DNA of 64,000 bases, from IMG/VR virus record IMGVR_UViG_3300008111_000011, positions 1 to 64,000 of that record, one strand, 5' to 3'. Numbering within the stretch: the stretch's first letter is position 1; each line of letters opens with the position of its first letter. The notes beneath the pieces were generated by a model, which worked only from the letters and a program-made list of their open reading frames with translations, was not told where the DNA came from and made no database searches. Source of the stretch: a virus. A program made the position numbers and the translations under genes. Shown here one piece after another: positions 23,916 to 33,480 of this stretch.

Positions 23916-25962
23916 AGCAGGAAAACTTGCACTGTACGAGGGAACGAGAGAATCTGATTTTGTCACTGAGGACATTGACGAAAGGATTCTTGAGATACTT
24001 GGGATAGAAGAACTTTACGATTTTACTTATGGCGAATATAAGCAGATTCTTTTTACAGAACTACAGAAAGTAAATAAAGGACAAGAAAAATCTACTGATA
24101 GAGCTATGCTCCTTCAGGATGAATTTAAAAGAGTAAAAAATAAAATTGGCAAATTTAAAATTAAAAAAAAGAAGATAACGGCAGAAAATATAGGTGTAAC
24201 TGGACCAATTAGGGTATCTAAAGAGAAATTTTTTCTTGCAGGAAAAGCAGTAATTCCTGAAGTTAAAGAACCTTCTTTGGGTAAAGGTGTTAAAAAATCT
24301 TTGGAAGGTATTGCTTCTACTTTAGATAATATATTGCATAGATTATTGGTACAAAATCAATATGCCAAAACTAGTGCAGAAAGTGAAAGAAAGAAAGAAG
24401 AAAATACTAGTAGAAGAAATAGAGAAAGTGAACTAGAAAAACCAATACAGAAAATGGTTTCTCTAGCAACTAAAATGCTAGCACCGGTCCAAAACATTTT
24501 AGATAGTATTTTTAAATTTATATTTTTTACATTATTGGGTAGAGCATTTGTAAAACTCACAAAATGGTTTGCAGATCCAAAAAATAAGAAAAAAATAGCA
24601 ACATTAAAACAATTTTTGAAAGATTGGTGGCCCAGTATATTAGCAGCGTTTGTATTATTTGCAACTCCATTTGGAAAGTTTGTTAGATCTACAATAGCGA
24701 CTCTTGCTAAATTCACTCCAAAGATATTATCTCTAATAAAAGCAAATCCTTTAACAAGTTTAGTTGTAACCACTTCTGTTGCGGGAACAATTGCAAGATC
24801 TAAAGAAAGAGAAAGAATAAAACCTTTTCTAGAAGAACAAAGAAAAAATATCCAAATCGAAGAAAAAAATCCAAACTTACCTTGGTACAAAAAATTTGGC
24901 AACTTTTTTGCTGGTCAAGAATTAAAATTGGGACAATCCAATCAAGCAATTGTCGCACCAGTTCCTGGCGCAATGTATTCTAGTGGCGGCACAGTATCTG
25001 GTTTTAGTGGATTGGTAACTGATCAAACTGGCACTAAAGTTTCTGGTGCTGGGCAAGATACTCAAGCACTTCCAATAGAAGGAGGGGGCACAGGTATTCT
25101 AAAGAAAGGTGAAGTTGTAATGAATACCGATGCTGTTAACGCAATCGGTAGAGATCGTCTATTATCTTGGAATAGAATTTTTGGTGGACCAAATGCAAAT
25201 AAACCAACGTTTCTTGGATCTGGAATAGAAACTCATAAAAATGGAGGAGTTATTGGATCTTCAGTAACTCCTAGAATAGGTATGGGGTCGGTAAATCAAA
25301 CTCTTGCATCAATACAGGGACTTAGTAGAAATAATAGAAGTCAACAACCATTGGGGTCTGGTATACTAAATCAACTTGGGCGATTTCTTCCTGGAACTGG
25401 AAGCGTTATATCTCCAAGGTATTCTGAAATGGGCATACAGAATAAGTTTCTTGGAATACCGCTGAACAGAAGTGTCGTTAATCAGAAAGAGGGACATAGA
25501 TTTTCTCCAAAATCTGTTCAGAGATATAATCAAAATCCAAATGCTCCTAGCGTAATACGTGAATGGAGTCCATATGATTCTACACAAGTTAGTTTTCCCA
25601 AACAAAGAGCATCATCTTCGTCAACTATAATTAGAGATGCTTTTAGGAATTTTGGTTCTAATGTACAAACAATAAGAGGTGCAGCAAAACGTCAAGAAGA
25701 AGTAATGAGACAAATGGGTTATGAACCCGATGGATATGCAAATCTTCGCGGACAACCAATTAATATTGGACCACAATCAAAACTTACTCTTCCTGGACCT
25801 CCAGTTAGAGGTGGAGCAAATGTTAGTGTTATTCAGTTGCCAGATATTGTTAGGAACATTGGTCCAATTGCTCAGACAAGAGGTTCTACAAATGTTCCCA
25901 ACATTCCTGATCAATACAGCATTAATCAAAAGATTAACAAGTCAATTTATGGAATAGCATAA
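23905..25962 (+). CDS. large tail protein, tape-measure-like
   Basis: Protein of 685 residues. The N-terminal third is charged helix (FKRVKNKIGKFKIKKKK), the middle has hydrophobic helices (FIFFTLLGRAFVKLTKWF, ILAAFVLFATPFGKFV), and the C-terminal half is Gly/Asn-rich with the phrase KKGEVVMNTDAVNAIGRDRL, common near the ends of tape-measure or tail-tip proteins. This suggests a tail-length or membrane-insertion protein. It overlaps the gp51 end and is followed after one base by an even larger protein with the same architecture. Confidence 0.65.
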   Translation: MAVEAGKLALYEGTRESDFVTEDIDERILEILGIEELYDFTYGEYKQILFTELQKVNKGQEKSTDRAMLLQDEFKRVKNKIGKFKIKKKKITAENIGVTGPIRVSKEKFFLAGKAVIPEVKEPSLGKGVKKSLEGIASTLDNILHRLLVQNQYAKTSAESERKKEENTSRRNRESELEKPIQKMVSLATKMLAPVQNILDSIFKFIFFTLLGRAFVKLTKWFADPKNKKKIATLKQFLKDWWPSILAAFVLFATPFGKFVRSTIATLAKFTPKILSLIKANPLTSLVVTTSVAGTIARSKERERIKPFLEEQRKNIQIEEKNPNLPWYKKFGNFFAGQELKLGQSNQAIVAPVPGAMYSSGGTVSGFSGLVTDQTGTKVSGAGQDTQALPIEGGGTGILKKGEVVMNTDAVNAIGRDRLLSWNRIFGGPNANKPTFLGSGIETHKNGGVIGSSVTPRIGMGSVNQTLASIQGLSRNNRSQQPLGSGILNQLGRFLPGTGSVISPRYSEMGIQNKFLGIPLNRSVVNQKEGHRFSPKSVQRYNQNPNAPSVIREWSPYDSTQVSFPKQRASSSSTIIRDAFRNFGSNVQTIRGAAKRQEEVMRQMGYEPDGYANLRGQPINIGPQSKLTLPGPPVRGGANVSVIQLPDIVRNIGPIAQTRGSTNVPNIPDQYSINQKINKSIYGIA

Positions 25963-25963
25963 A

Positions 25964-28900
25964 ATGGCAGTAATAGATTCAAAAAAATTATTACCACCCT
26001 CAAAAAGAACAAATAATTTAAGTATTGCTGCCAAAAAAATATTGGTACCAATATCAAATGTCAAGAAAAGGGATAATGCCAAAATCAATCCGGAAGATTT
26101 AAAGACTGAAAAAGATAATGTTTCTGTTTCTGATCAATTTTTAGATATAAAGAAAAAGCTTCAAATTATTTCTAAAATTTTAGAAAATACAACAGTTTAC
26201 AATAAAAAAGAAGTAGAAAGAAAAAGAAGAGCAACTGAGAAAAAAAGATTTGTATCTAGAGAAAAAAAATTAGAATCTTCTTCACCTAAAGGATTATCTT
26301 CAAAGAATGTTATACCAAAAGTAGGGTTTGATATTTTTGGTGCCATTAAGAGATTTTTCTTATATACTTTTTTTGGATTTATTTTTGATAAATTAAGTGG
26401 AAAAATACCACAGTTGCTTAATATTGCTAGAAATCTATCTCCAATATTTAATTTTGTAGAAGACTTTTCTGGTAATATACTTAATGGTATTGTCAATTTT
26501 ATTGATTTTGGGTATGATACCAAGAAAAAATTTGAATCTATTGTCGAAAATATTGGTGGAAAGGACGCTGGGAAAAAATTTGATGAATTTTCTAAAAATT
26601 TAAATCTAGCATTAAATGCAACAATAATTGCTGCGATGGCAGCCTCTGGCATAAAAACAGGGAGCAATGAAAGAAAAATAAAACCACAAGGAACTGTTGC
26701 TGGGGCTCAATCTGCAGGAAGATATGGATATAAACCTCAATCACTTCCTGAAGGTGTAAAACCCGGAACTATAGAAGGAAAAGGAATAACCAGTCAACAA
26801 AAAATAGCTCAACGGGCAGCAGACAAGGCTGCTAGACGTGCTGCTGGGGCACAATTAAGAAGAGGAATTTCTGGAGAAACCGCAGGACAAATTGCAAAGT
26901 CTGGATCTAAAAAGTTTGCTGGTAAATTAGCAGGAAAAGTTTTTGGTAGAATTCCAATTATTGGTGGACTAGTCGATTTTCTATTTGCTTTATGGTCTGG
27001 AGAAAAACCAGGAAGAGCAGCAGCAAAAGCAGTTGGTGCTACAATTGGATCCGCATTAGGAACTTTTATTCCTATTCCTTTTGCCGGAACTATTCTTGGT
27101 GGTATTTTGGGAGATATCGTTGGTGGAGCACTATATGACACAATATCCCAAAGACAAAAACCAACAAAATATGCTAAGGGTGGACCAGTTACTAGATCTG
27201 GAAAAGTAGTTGGTGGTTCTGTTGGCAGAACTATAAAACGAACTAGAAAAGCAAAGGTCACTAAAGTTCCGCCACAAAAGACACTTCCAGGTAAGGACGT
27301 TGGTGGTAAGGGAAAAATTGAAAAACTATTCTCAAAAGAAGTACCGGGACAAAAAAGTGCTCTAAGGTCTCTGAAGAAAACTTCTGAAATATTGAAGAGA
27401 ATTCCTTTATTTGGTCCTGTTATGGGAGCCTCTGTTGATATTGCTATGGGACAAAAACCAAGCAGATCTGTTTATGGATCTATCAGCAACTTTTTCGGAG
27501 CAACCATACAGAGTATCATAGACAATAAAGTTCAATTATCTATTTCCGAGTTACAAAGACAAATATATGGAATGGCAAATGGTGGAGTCATTCCTCAAGC
27601 TGGACAAGATGTTGGTAATCAACTTACTGATATTTTAAACAAGTCTTTTTCAAATCTAATACAAACTAGATTAAATGAAATTTTTATAAACATTACAAAA
27701 GAACTTTCTTTAAGGGATCCTGCAACGGATAGTTTAAGAGGTCCAATCCCTGGAGACGGTGATTATCAAGGATTTTTGCCAGGAACTCAAGTCATTGGAT
27801 TTGTTGGATCTACTGGAAGTTCGACTGGACCTCACATTCACATTGAGACTGGTGATGGTTATAGTGGTGCAGGTGGAAGTATACCTGCAAATGTTTTAAA
27901 AAATGTTATGGTTGGAGGAAAACCTTTAGATTCTTGGTCATTTACATCTGGAATGGGATGGAGATGGGGTAAAGAGCATAAAGGACTTGATTATGGAATA
28001 CCCGAGGGAACACCAATTCAACTCACAGGAGGTTTAAAATTTGTAAAATATGTGCCTGGATATAATGCAGGATATGGAAATGTTCTTCTAATCCAAGATT
28101 CTGCAGGAAAAACTTATCTATTAGGTCACTTGAAAAAAGGTCCCGCCAATCCAGAAGAAATGGCAAGACTGCAGAGACAAAATTTGGGGGAATCTTTAGC
28201 AAAAGTTTCTTCAATGAGAAGATCTGGAAATTCTATAACAGGGCAAGCAAGTTGGTATGGTCCTGGATTTCAAGGCAGAAGAACTGCTTCTGGTGAAAGG
28301 TTCGATACAAATAGATTGACAGCTGCTATGTATCAACCTGGATGGGGGGTTGGAACTAAACCATTTTACGTTGAAGTTACAAATCTTTTAAACGGAAAAA
28401 GAGTAAGAGTAAGAGTAAATGATACTGGACCTTTTGCAATGCATTCTAATGGAGAACCGATTTATCCATTAAGACCTCATCCAAGAAGGATTATTGATTT
28501 AAGTAAAGCTGCCATGGACCGATTGGGTGGAAGTGGTATTATTGATGTTAGAGTTGAAAAGTTGGGATCTGCACCAACAAAAATAGATCCGCCACCAAGA
28601 CAAAATCCAAATCTTGCAGAACAACCAACAGGAAGAGTTTCTGGGTTTGGTAGGGTTGGTGATACTGAATATTTTTATGCGAATGGAAAATACTGGCAAA
28701 GAAAAGGTGGAAAAACTGAAGAAATAACTTCACGCACATATGCTGCAATTAGATCAAATCATAAACAAGCCTTTGGAATTGCTTCTACTGTTGATCCAAA
28801 CAAGATGAAACTTCCTGGTGGTGGATATAGACCAAAAAGTGATTATGATGTATCTGCATTAATGCCACAGCAGAATCTAAGATCAGTGGGACCATTAAAG

Positions 28901-29047
28901 TCTCAAACTGATTATGAAATCGCAAGTAATTATATTATTATAAAACAAAAAGAAGTTATTAGAGAATCTACTTCTGGTGGTGGGTATTTGGGCGGATTTT
29001 CTAGTTCTTCTATAGATAGTAATAATATTGCAGAATCCTTAGTATAA
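25964..29047 (+). CDS. tail protein with rearranged M23 peptidase and RlpA-like domains
   Basis: Protein of 1027 residues. Residues 1-250 are charged and helical with a hydrophobic patch; 320-400 hold glycine-rich membrane-like helices (FGRIPIIGGLVDFLFALWSG). At about 605-735 lies an M23-type endopeptidase in unusual order: the HxH segment GSTGSSTGPHIHIET comes first, then GMGWRWGKEHKGLDYG (HxxxD), then GYGNVLL and LLGHL. At about 757-870 is an RlpA double-psi barrel: ASWYGPGFQGRRTASGERFD, VRVNDTGPF and RIIDLSKAAMDRLG, with the Glu/Asp set expected for transglycosylase activity. It probably cuts peptidoglycan during DNA entry, replacing the lysozyme missing from gp5. Confidence 0.85.
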   Translation: MAVIDSKKLLPPSKRTNNLSIAAKKILVPISNVKKRDNAKINPEDLKTEKDNVSVSDQFLDIKKKLQIISKILENTTVYNKKEVERKRRATEKKRFVSREKKLESSSPKGLSSKNVIPKVGFDIFGAIKRFFLYTFFGFIFDKLSGKIPQLLNIARNLSPIFNFVEDFSGNILNGIVNFIDFGYDTKKKFESIVENIGGKDAGKKFDEFSKNLNLALNATIIAAMAASGIKTGSNERKIKPQGTVAGAQSAGRYGYKPQSLPEGVKPGTIEGKGITSQQKIAQRAADKAARRAAGAQLRRGISGETAGQIAKSGSKKFAGKLAGKVFGRIPIIGGLVDFLFALWSGEKPGRAAAKAVGATIGSALGTFIPIPFAGTILGGILGDIVGGALYDTISQRQKPTKYAKGGPVTRSGKVVGGSVGRTIKRTRKAKVTKVPPQKTLPGKDVGGKGKIEKLFSKEVPGQKSALRSLKKTSEILKRIPLFGPVMGASVDIAMGQKPSRSVYGSISNFFGATIQSIIDNKVQLSISELQRQIYGMANGGVIPQAGQDVGNQLTDILNKSFSNLIQTRLNEIFINITKELSLRDPATDSLRGPIPGDGDYQGFLPGTQVIGFVGSTGSSTGPHIHIETGDGYSGAGGSIPANVLKNVMVGGKPLDSWSFTSGMGWRWGKEHKGLDYGIPEGTPIQLTGGLKFVKYVPGYNAGYGNVLLIQDSAGKTYLLGHLKKGPANPEEMARLQRQNLGESLAKVSSMRRSGNSITGQASWYGPGFQGRRTASGERFDTNRLTAAMYQPGWGVGTKPFYVEVTNLLNGKRVRVRVNDTGPFAMHSNGEPIYPLRPHPRRIIDLSKAAMDRLGGSGIIDVRVEKLGSAPTKIDPPPRQNPNLAEQPTGRVSGFGRVGDTEYFYANGKYWQRKGGKTEEITSRTYAAIRSNHKQAFGIASTVDPNKMKLPGGGYRPKSDYDVSALMPQQNLRSVGPLKSQTDYEIASNYIIIKQKEVIRESTSGGGYLGGFSSSSIDSNNIAESLV

Positions 29048-29048
29048 G

Positions 29049-30386
29049 ATGTCAGTAATTTTAGGAAATAAAGCATCACTTTTAGTAAATGTAACTAGAT
29101 TTGAGATAACATCTAATTGCAATAATAATGTTGTCAATGTTATTGGTGGTAATGGATTCGTAAGTTTAATTTACCACGAAAGTGTTCTTGAAAACTGTAT
29201 AAAGGCAACTGCAACAATTGCAGATACTGGATATGCATTATCTAAGGGAAATACAAAAGACCGAGTTGGTTTAATTGAAGGTTTAGATCTTTGTGGTGGA
29301 GAAAAAGTTGAATTAGAGTTTGTGGATGGATATGGAAATAAAATTTCATTTTCCAATGAAAAGTCTCTTTATATTGGAAAAATAAGAAATAGAATAGAAA
29401 GCAACCAGAATATGGTTTTTGTTATAGACTTGGTAACAAGAGAATTTTTAATAAATGAATTACAAGAAACAAGAGTTGTGCAACGATATGATGGAAAAAT
29501 ATCAGATTCTGTTACTTCTATTTTGAAGAAGACTTTAAAGACTGAAAAAAATATACATGTAGATCCGACGATTAACTCATATAGTTTTAATGGTCACACG
29601 GAAAAACCTTTATATAAATGTACTTGGTTAGCAAAAAGATCTGTTCCAGATATTAAAGGAGCTTCTGGAAAAACTGCTGGATATTTCTTTTTTGAAAATT
29701 ATAATGGATTTCAGTTTAAATCTATTGACACTCTTTTGGATCATGAAAAAAGATCTTATAAATCTTATATTCATGACGGAGTTGTTGAAGGATTGCCACC
29801 GCCGACGTATGATGGAAAAATTGTAAGTAAATCATTTCATATCAATATTGACGTTCAAGAAAAATTAATGATTGGTGCATATGGAACTCAAGTTAGAACA
29901 TATGATCTTTATAGAAATAATTACGACGAAAATGAAGTAATCCCATCAGAATCAGAATCTGACGGATTGAATTATGCGGGGTATAAATTGCCATGTTTTC
30001 CAAAAGAAATATCAGATAAACCAACAAGAATAATAAGTAAAATACAACCTGTTGGTATATTAAAACCAATTAAGAAATCAAAAGAATTTGACTATGACGT
30101 AAAATCTATTGTTGCACAATCCGCAAGTAGATATAATCAATTGTTCACAATTAAAATGTCCATAACTATAGCAACAGATATGAGTCTTAGGGCAGGCGAT
30201 TTAATTTTTTGTGATTTTATTGAAATGTCTTCTGAAAAAAATCAGAAAGTAAGTACTAAAGATAGTGGTATATATATGATATCAGATGTTATAACTTTAA
30301 TCGAACCTCAAAAGTCCTATACTAAATTAAATCTAGTAAGGGATTCTTATGGCAGAAAGCCTAATCCAAATAGGAAAATAGCATAG
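29049..30386 (+). CDS. baseplate hub protein, gp27-like candidate
   Basis: Protein of 445 residues, beta-rich: MSVILGNKASLLVNVTRFEI, NNNVVNVIGGNGFVSLIYHE and a GKTAGYFFFENYNGFQFKSI segment. Position directly before the gp5 hub gene and length suggest the hub ring protein equivalent to T4 gp27, to which gp5 binds. Sequence similarity to T4 gp27 itself cannot be shown by eye. Alternatives: another baseplate structural protein. Confidence 0.6.
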   Translation: MSVILGNKASLLVNVTRFEITSNCNNNVVNVIGGNGFVSLIYHESVLENCIKATATIADTGYALSKGNTKDRVGLIEGLDLCGGEKVELEFVDGYGNKISFSNEKSLYIGKIRNRIESNQNMVFVIDLVTREFLINELQETRVVQRYDGKISDSVTSILKKTLKTEKNIHVDPTINSYSFNGHTEKPLYKCTWLAKRSVPDIKGASGKTAGYFFFENYNGFQFKSIDTLLDHEKRSYKSYIHDGVVEGLPPPTYDGKIVSKSFHINIDVQEKLMIGAYGTQVRTYDLYRNNYDENEVIPSESESDGLNYAGYKLPCFPKEISDKPTRIISKIQPVGILKPIKKSKEFDYDVKSIVAQSASRYNQLFTIKMSITIATDMSLRAGDLIFCDFIEMSSEKNQKVSTKDSGIYMISDVITLIEPQKSYTKLNLVRDSYGRKPNPNRKIA

Positions 30387-30392
30387 AAAACC

Positions 30393-30605
30393 ATGGAAAG
30401 AACTATCAACCAACACATTGACAATAATAGAAAAGAAATTGATAGCACTACAGTTAGTGCTCAAAGAAAAAGACATTTAGAAGATGAAGTTGAGTCTTTA
30501 GAAAAATATAGAGAAAATCACCCAGGAGAGGATCATGATCCAACTCCACTTGAATTATATTGCGATACCCATCCTGACGCATCAGAATGTAGAGTTTACG
30601 ACTAA
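30393..30605 (+). CDS. cp12: CP12-like Calvin-cycle regulator
   Basis: Protein of 70 residues. The C-terminal LELYCDTHPDASECRVYD matches the GAPDH-binding end of cyanobacterial CP12 (pattern xxYCDENPDAxECRVYD), with the two cysteines eight residues apart and the terminal YD. A helical N-terminus (HLEDEVESLEKYRENHP) stands where host CP12 has its AVEELQ core; the N-terminal cysteine pair of some CP12s is absent. CP12 docks GAPDH and phosphoribulokinase and shuts down carbon fixation. It lies between hub genes, overlapping the gp5 start, so it would be made with baseplate proteins. It could instead be a hub chaperone with a similar end. Confidence 0.65.
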   Translation: MERTINQHIDNNRKEIDSTTVSAQRKRHLEDEVESLEKYRENHPGEDHDPTPLELYCDTHPDASECRVYD

Positions 30606-32908
30606 TGACAGATAGTGCAGTTTTTAACCCTGAAGTAATTGGTGGTAATGGTTTTTATTGGTGGATTGGGGAAGTTGTTGATGATAAAGTCTGGAAGACA
30701 AATGAATTAAGATCGAAGTGGAAAGAGTCTGGACAACTTCCTGGATGGGGAAGCAGATATAAAGTAAGAATTGTTGGAAGACATGCTGAGACAAAAAGCA
30801 GTCTTTCTGATAATGATTTAGAAATGTGTGAAGTGATGCTTCCTGTCACTGGAGGTAGTGGTCATGCACTTTCATATCAGTCCCCAAATATTAGAAAGGG
30901 TACGATTGTAATAGGATTCTTCAAGGACGGAAGAGACGCAAATGAACCAATTATCATTGGTTGTTTGGCAAATAACGATCAAACTCCACTAAAATATAAA
31001 CAAGGTCAGAGTGGATTCGAACCTTTTAGTGGACTATCGGGAGAAACTGTTCCCGTATATGGAATACCTGCAGAGGGAAGTGGTGGAAAGGCAACAAACA
31101 ATTCTAAACCAATAGAAGGAGGAACAGCATCTTCTTCAAATAGAACAAATATTGCAGATCAGCAACAGAAAAAAGCTGGGAAAAAGAAAAGTTCTGCAGC
31201 GAAGGTATCTGCTTGTGGTGGAAATGATGCTAAGGGAATTCAATTAGCATTGCAAAAAGCAATACAAAAAATTCAAGATGTCAATTCAAAACTTAAATCT
31301 TGGCAATCTTCAGTTTCAAACTTACAAGGAGATATTCAAAGAATACTTAGAGAAGCTGCTGAGGACGTATCTAAATTTTTCAAAAATATTATCAATGGCA
31401 TTAGAGAATTTGTCTTAGAACAAACTGTTGATAGGTTAAAAGAATTTCATGATTATCTATTTCCAAATGAAAGAGATGACCTTTTAAAGGCTACTAAAAA
31501 GGCAGTCAATTCTATTTCATGTATTTTTAATAAGATTATTAGCAATCTTATTAATATGCTAATATCTCTTTTGGAAAAACTTATTGATAGATTCATAAAT
31601 GTTCCTTTATGTGCAGTTGAAAATATTATAGCTTCTATTCTAGGAAAAATTTTTGGATTGATAAGTGGTCTTGTTGACTCTGCATTGGGTCCTATTAATG
31701 CAATATTAGGGACTGCAATAAGTTTGGGCGAAGAGATTTTTGGAACATTAAGACAAATATTATCTTTTATTTCTTGTGATGAAAAATCTTCATGTCCAGA
31801 AATTGATCAGTGGAGTATATGGGACGGAGCTGGTAATAATGGCGGAAATATAACTGTAGATATAAATTCTATTTTCAATAAAGCAAAAAGTATTGGATTA
31901 TCCGTCAAAAATGCAGCAAACTTAGATAACTTTAATTTTAATATGGATTTCTCTGATATCTTTCAAGATACTTGCAATGTTGGTCCCGTATTTTGTGGTC
32001 CACCAAAAGTAGAGTTTTATGGTGGAGGTGGATCCGGAGCATCTGGAAATGTGATAGTTAGTGCTATTGGCGATATAATAGGTGTAGATATTATAACTCC
32101 TGGACAAGGTTACACTAACCCTCCTTTTATATCCTTTAAAGACGATTGTGGAAAGGGTGATGGTGCAACTGGATATGTTAGAATAAACGATGACGGAACC
32201 GTTAGTGATGTTGTAATAACTGATCCTGGAACAGATTATCTTCCCGCACCTGATGGAAGTCTTGGTGGTGATGATAGAGAATGGGCAAGACCAGATCAAG
32301 CGATTGTTTTTAGATCTGATGGAACATATGATACTCCATATGATCTCGGAGAAACTGTTGAGTTGAATCCTGGAGATGAAATATATGTTCCAAGAGATTC
32401 TATTGGTGCGAGTGGTATTATCTTGGACGAAGATAATCAAGAAATTGGAACCATTTCAATACCTCCTGGTGAAAAAATAGTGGCAAATAACAAATCGACG
32501 GTAACCATTTCAACACAAAATTCTCCAATTTCTCCAAGAAATCTAGACAATTATCCAACAAGTTCCGAAGGAGTTTACCCAGTAGTTCTATATCTGTGTG
32601 AAGTTGTTGTTCAAAATAGTGGAATTAACTATTCAAAGAATGACAAAATAACAGTTACACCAAATAATGGAGCAGATTTAGAACTCGTCCTTGATTCATC
32701 TGGATCTATAGAAAAAGTATTAGTTAAAAATAGTGGTATTGGTTACAAAGAAAGACCAATATTTGCAATTGAAACTGAAACAGGTTATAATGCAGAATTA
32801 TTACCTGTTCTTTGTATTAGAAGAATTGGAGATGAATTGCAAGACGAAGTAGATCAAGTTTCTCCAAATTCAATTTTAAGCGTAGTCGATTGTGTAGGTA
32901 GAGTATAA
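30605..32908 (+). CDS. 5: baseplate hub protein gp5
   Basis: Protein of 767 residues. The N-terminal OB-fold region (GNGFYWWIGEVVDD, YKVRIVGRH, GTIVIGFFKDGRDANEPIII) matches gp5/VgrG hub proteins. The middle is helical with hydrophobic stretches (NKIISNLINMLISLLEKLID) and the C-terminal third is Gly/Asp-rich beta (ITPGQGYTNPPFIS). No lysozyme catalytic segment is seen, unlike T4 gp5. The beta-helix spike appears as a separate downstream gene. Assembles at the tail tip. Confidence 0.85.
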   Translation: MTDSAVFNPEVIGGNGFYWWIGEVVDDKVWKTNELRSKWKESGQLPGWGSRYKVRIVGRHAETKSSLSDNDLEMCEVMLPVTGGSGHALSYQSPNIRKGTIVIGFFKDGRDANEPIIIGCLANNDQTPLKYKQGQSGFEPFSGLSGETVPVYGIPAEGSGGKATNNSKPIEGGTASSSNRTNIADQQQKKAGKKKSSAAKVSACGGNDAKGIQLALQKAIQKIQDVNSKLKSWQSSVSNLQGDIQRILREAAEDVSKFFKNIINGIREFVLEQTVDRLKEFHDYLFPNERDDLLKATKKAVNSISCIFNKIISNLINMLISLLEKLIDRFINVPLCAVENIIASILGKIFGLISGLVDSALGPINAILGTAISLGEEIFGTLRQILSFISCDEKSSCPEIDQWSIWDGAGNNGGNITVDINSIFNKAKSIGLSVKNAANLDNFNFNMDFSDIFQDTCNVGPVFCGPPKVEFYGGGGSGASGNVIVSAIGDIIGVDIITPGQGYTNPPFISFKDDCGKGDGATGYVRINDDGTVSDVVITDPGTDYLPAPDGSLGGDDREWARPDQAIVFRSDGTYDTPYDLGETVELNPGDEIYVPRDSIGASGIILDEDNQEIGTISIPPGEKIVANNKSTVTISTQNSPISPRNLDNYPTSSEGVYPVVLYLCEVVVQNSGINYSKNDKITVTPNNGADLELVLDSSGSIEKVLVKNSGIGYKERPIFAIETETGYNAELLPVLCIRRIGDELQDEVDQVSPNSILSVVDCVGRV

Positions 32909-33474
32909 TGGCAAAAAAAGAAAATTATCATACAATCAGATACGGAAATAAGGATGGCGAAATAAAGTTTGGTCATATACACGAAGATAATGTTCTATCT
33001 TCCTTTATGGTTAGAAGTGGATATGATAGCGAACATTACATGCAATTTGATTCCGACAGTAAAAGAAAAGGTTGGACAACAAATGTATGTCCAGGAACTT
33101 TTACTGTTCAGGCAGGCAGAGACACTAAGAAAAATCAATTTGCGGTTGTTGTCGAAGCTTTAAATGGAGATCTTTGGTTAAATGCTCCGAGAGGTAGGAT
33201 AAGAATTAATGCAGAAAATATTGATATAATTGCAACTGGTGGTGATAATAAAAATGGTGTTGTAAATATCCACGGAAATGAAGCAGTAAATATAACAGGT
33301 AACAATGTTAAGATTAAATCTAGCACTGCATCTAGATTCTTTTCTTCAGGAAGTACAAAAATTATATCTCAAAATTATTTGGATATATATTCTGGATTCA
33401 TTGATTGTGCAGATGGTGCGACTGTGAATGTCAGGTCTCTACTCAAATCAGAAAACGAAGACGAAAATCAGTAA
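32908..33474 (+). CDS. beta-helix spike protein, gp5 C-terminus-like
   Basis: Protein of 188 residues. After an N-terminal domain (YGNKDGEIKFGHIHEDNV), the second half has repeated short strands (GRIRINAENIDIIATGGD, GVVNIHGNEAVNITGNNVKI, KIISQNYLDIYSG) like the triple-stranded beta-helix that forms the gp5/VgrG puncturing needle. It begins one base before the gp5 stop, as if gp5 has been split in two. Likely trimeric spike tip or needle. Confidence 0.72.
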   Translation: MAKKENYHTIRYGNKDGEIKFGHIHEDNVLSSFMVRSGYDSEHYMQFDSDSKRKGWTTNVCPGTFTVQAGRDTKKNQFAVVVEALNGDLWLNAPRGRIRINAENIDIIATGGDNKNGVVNIHGNEAVNITGNNVKIKSSTASRFFSSGSTKIISQNYLDIYSGFIDCADGATVNVRSLLKSENEDENQ

Positions 33475-33480
33475 AAAATT

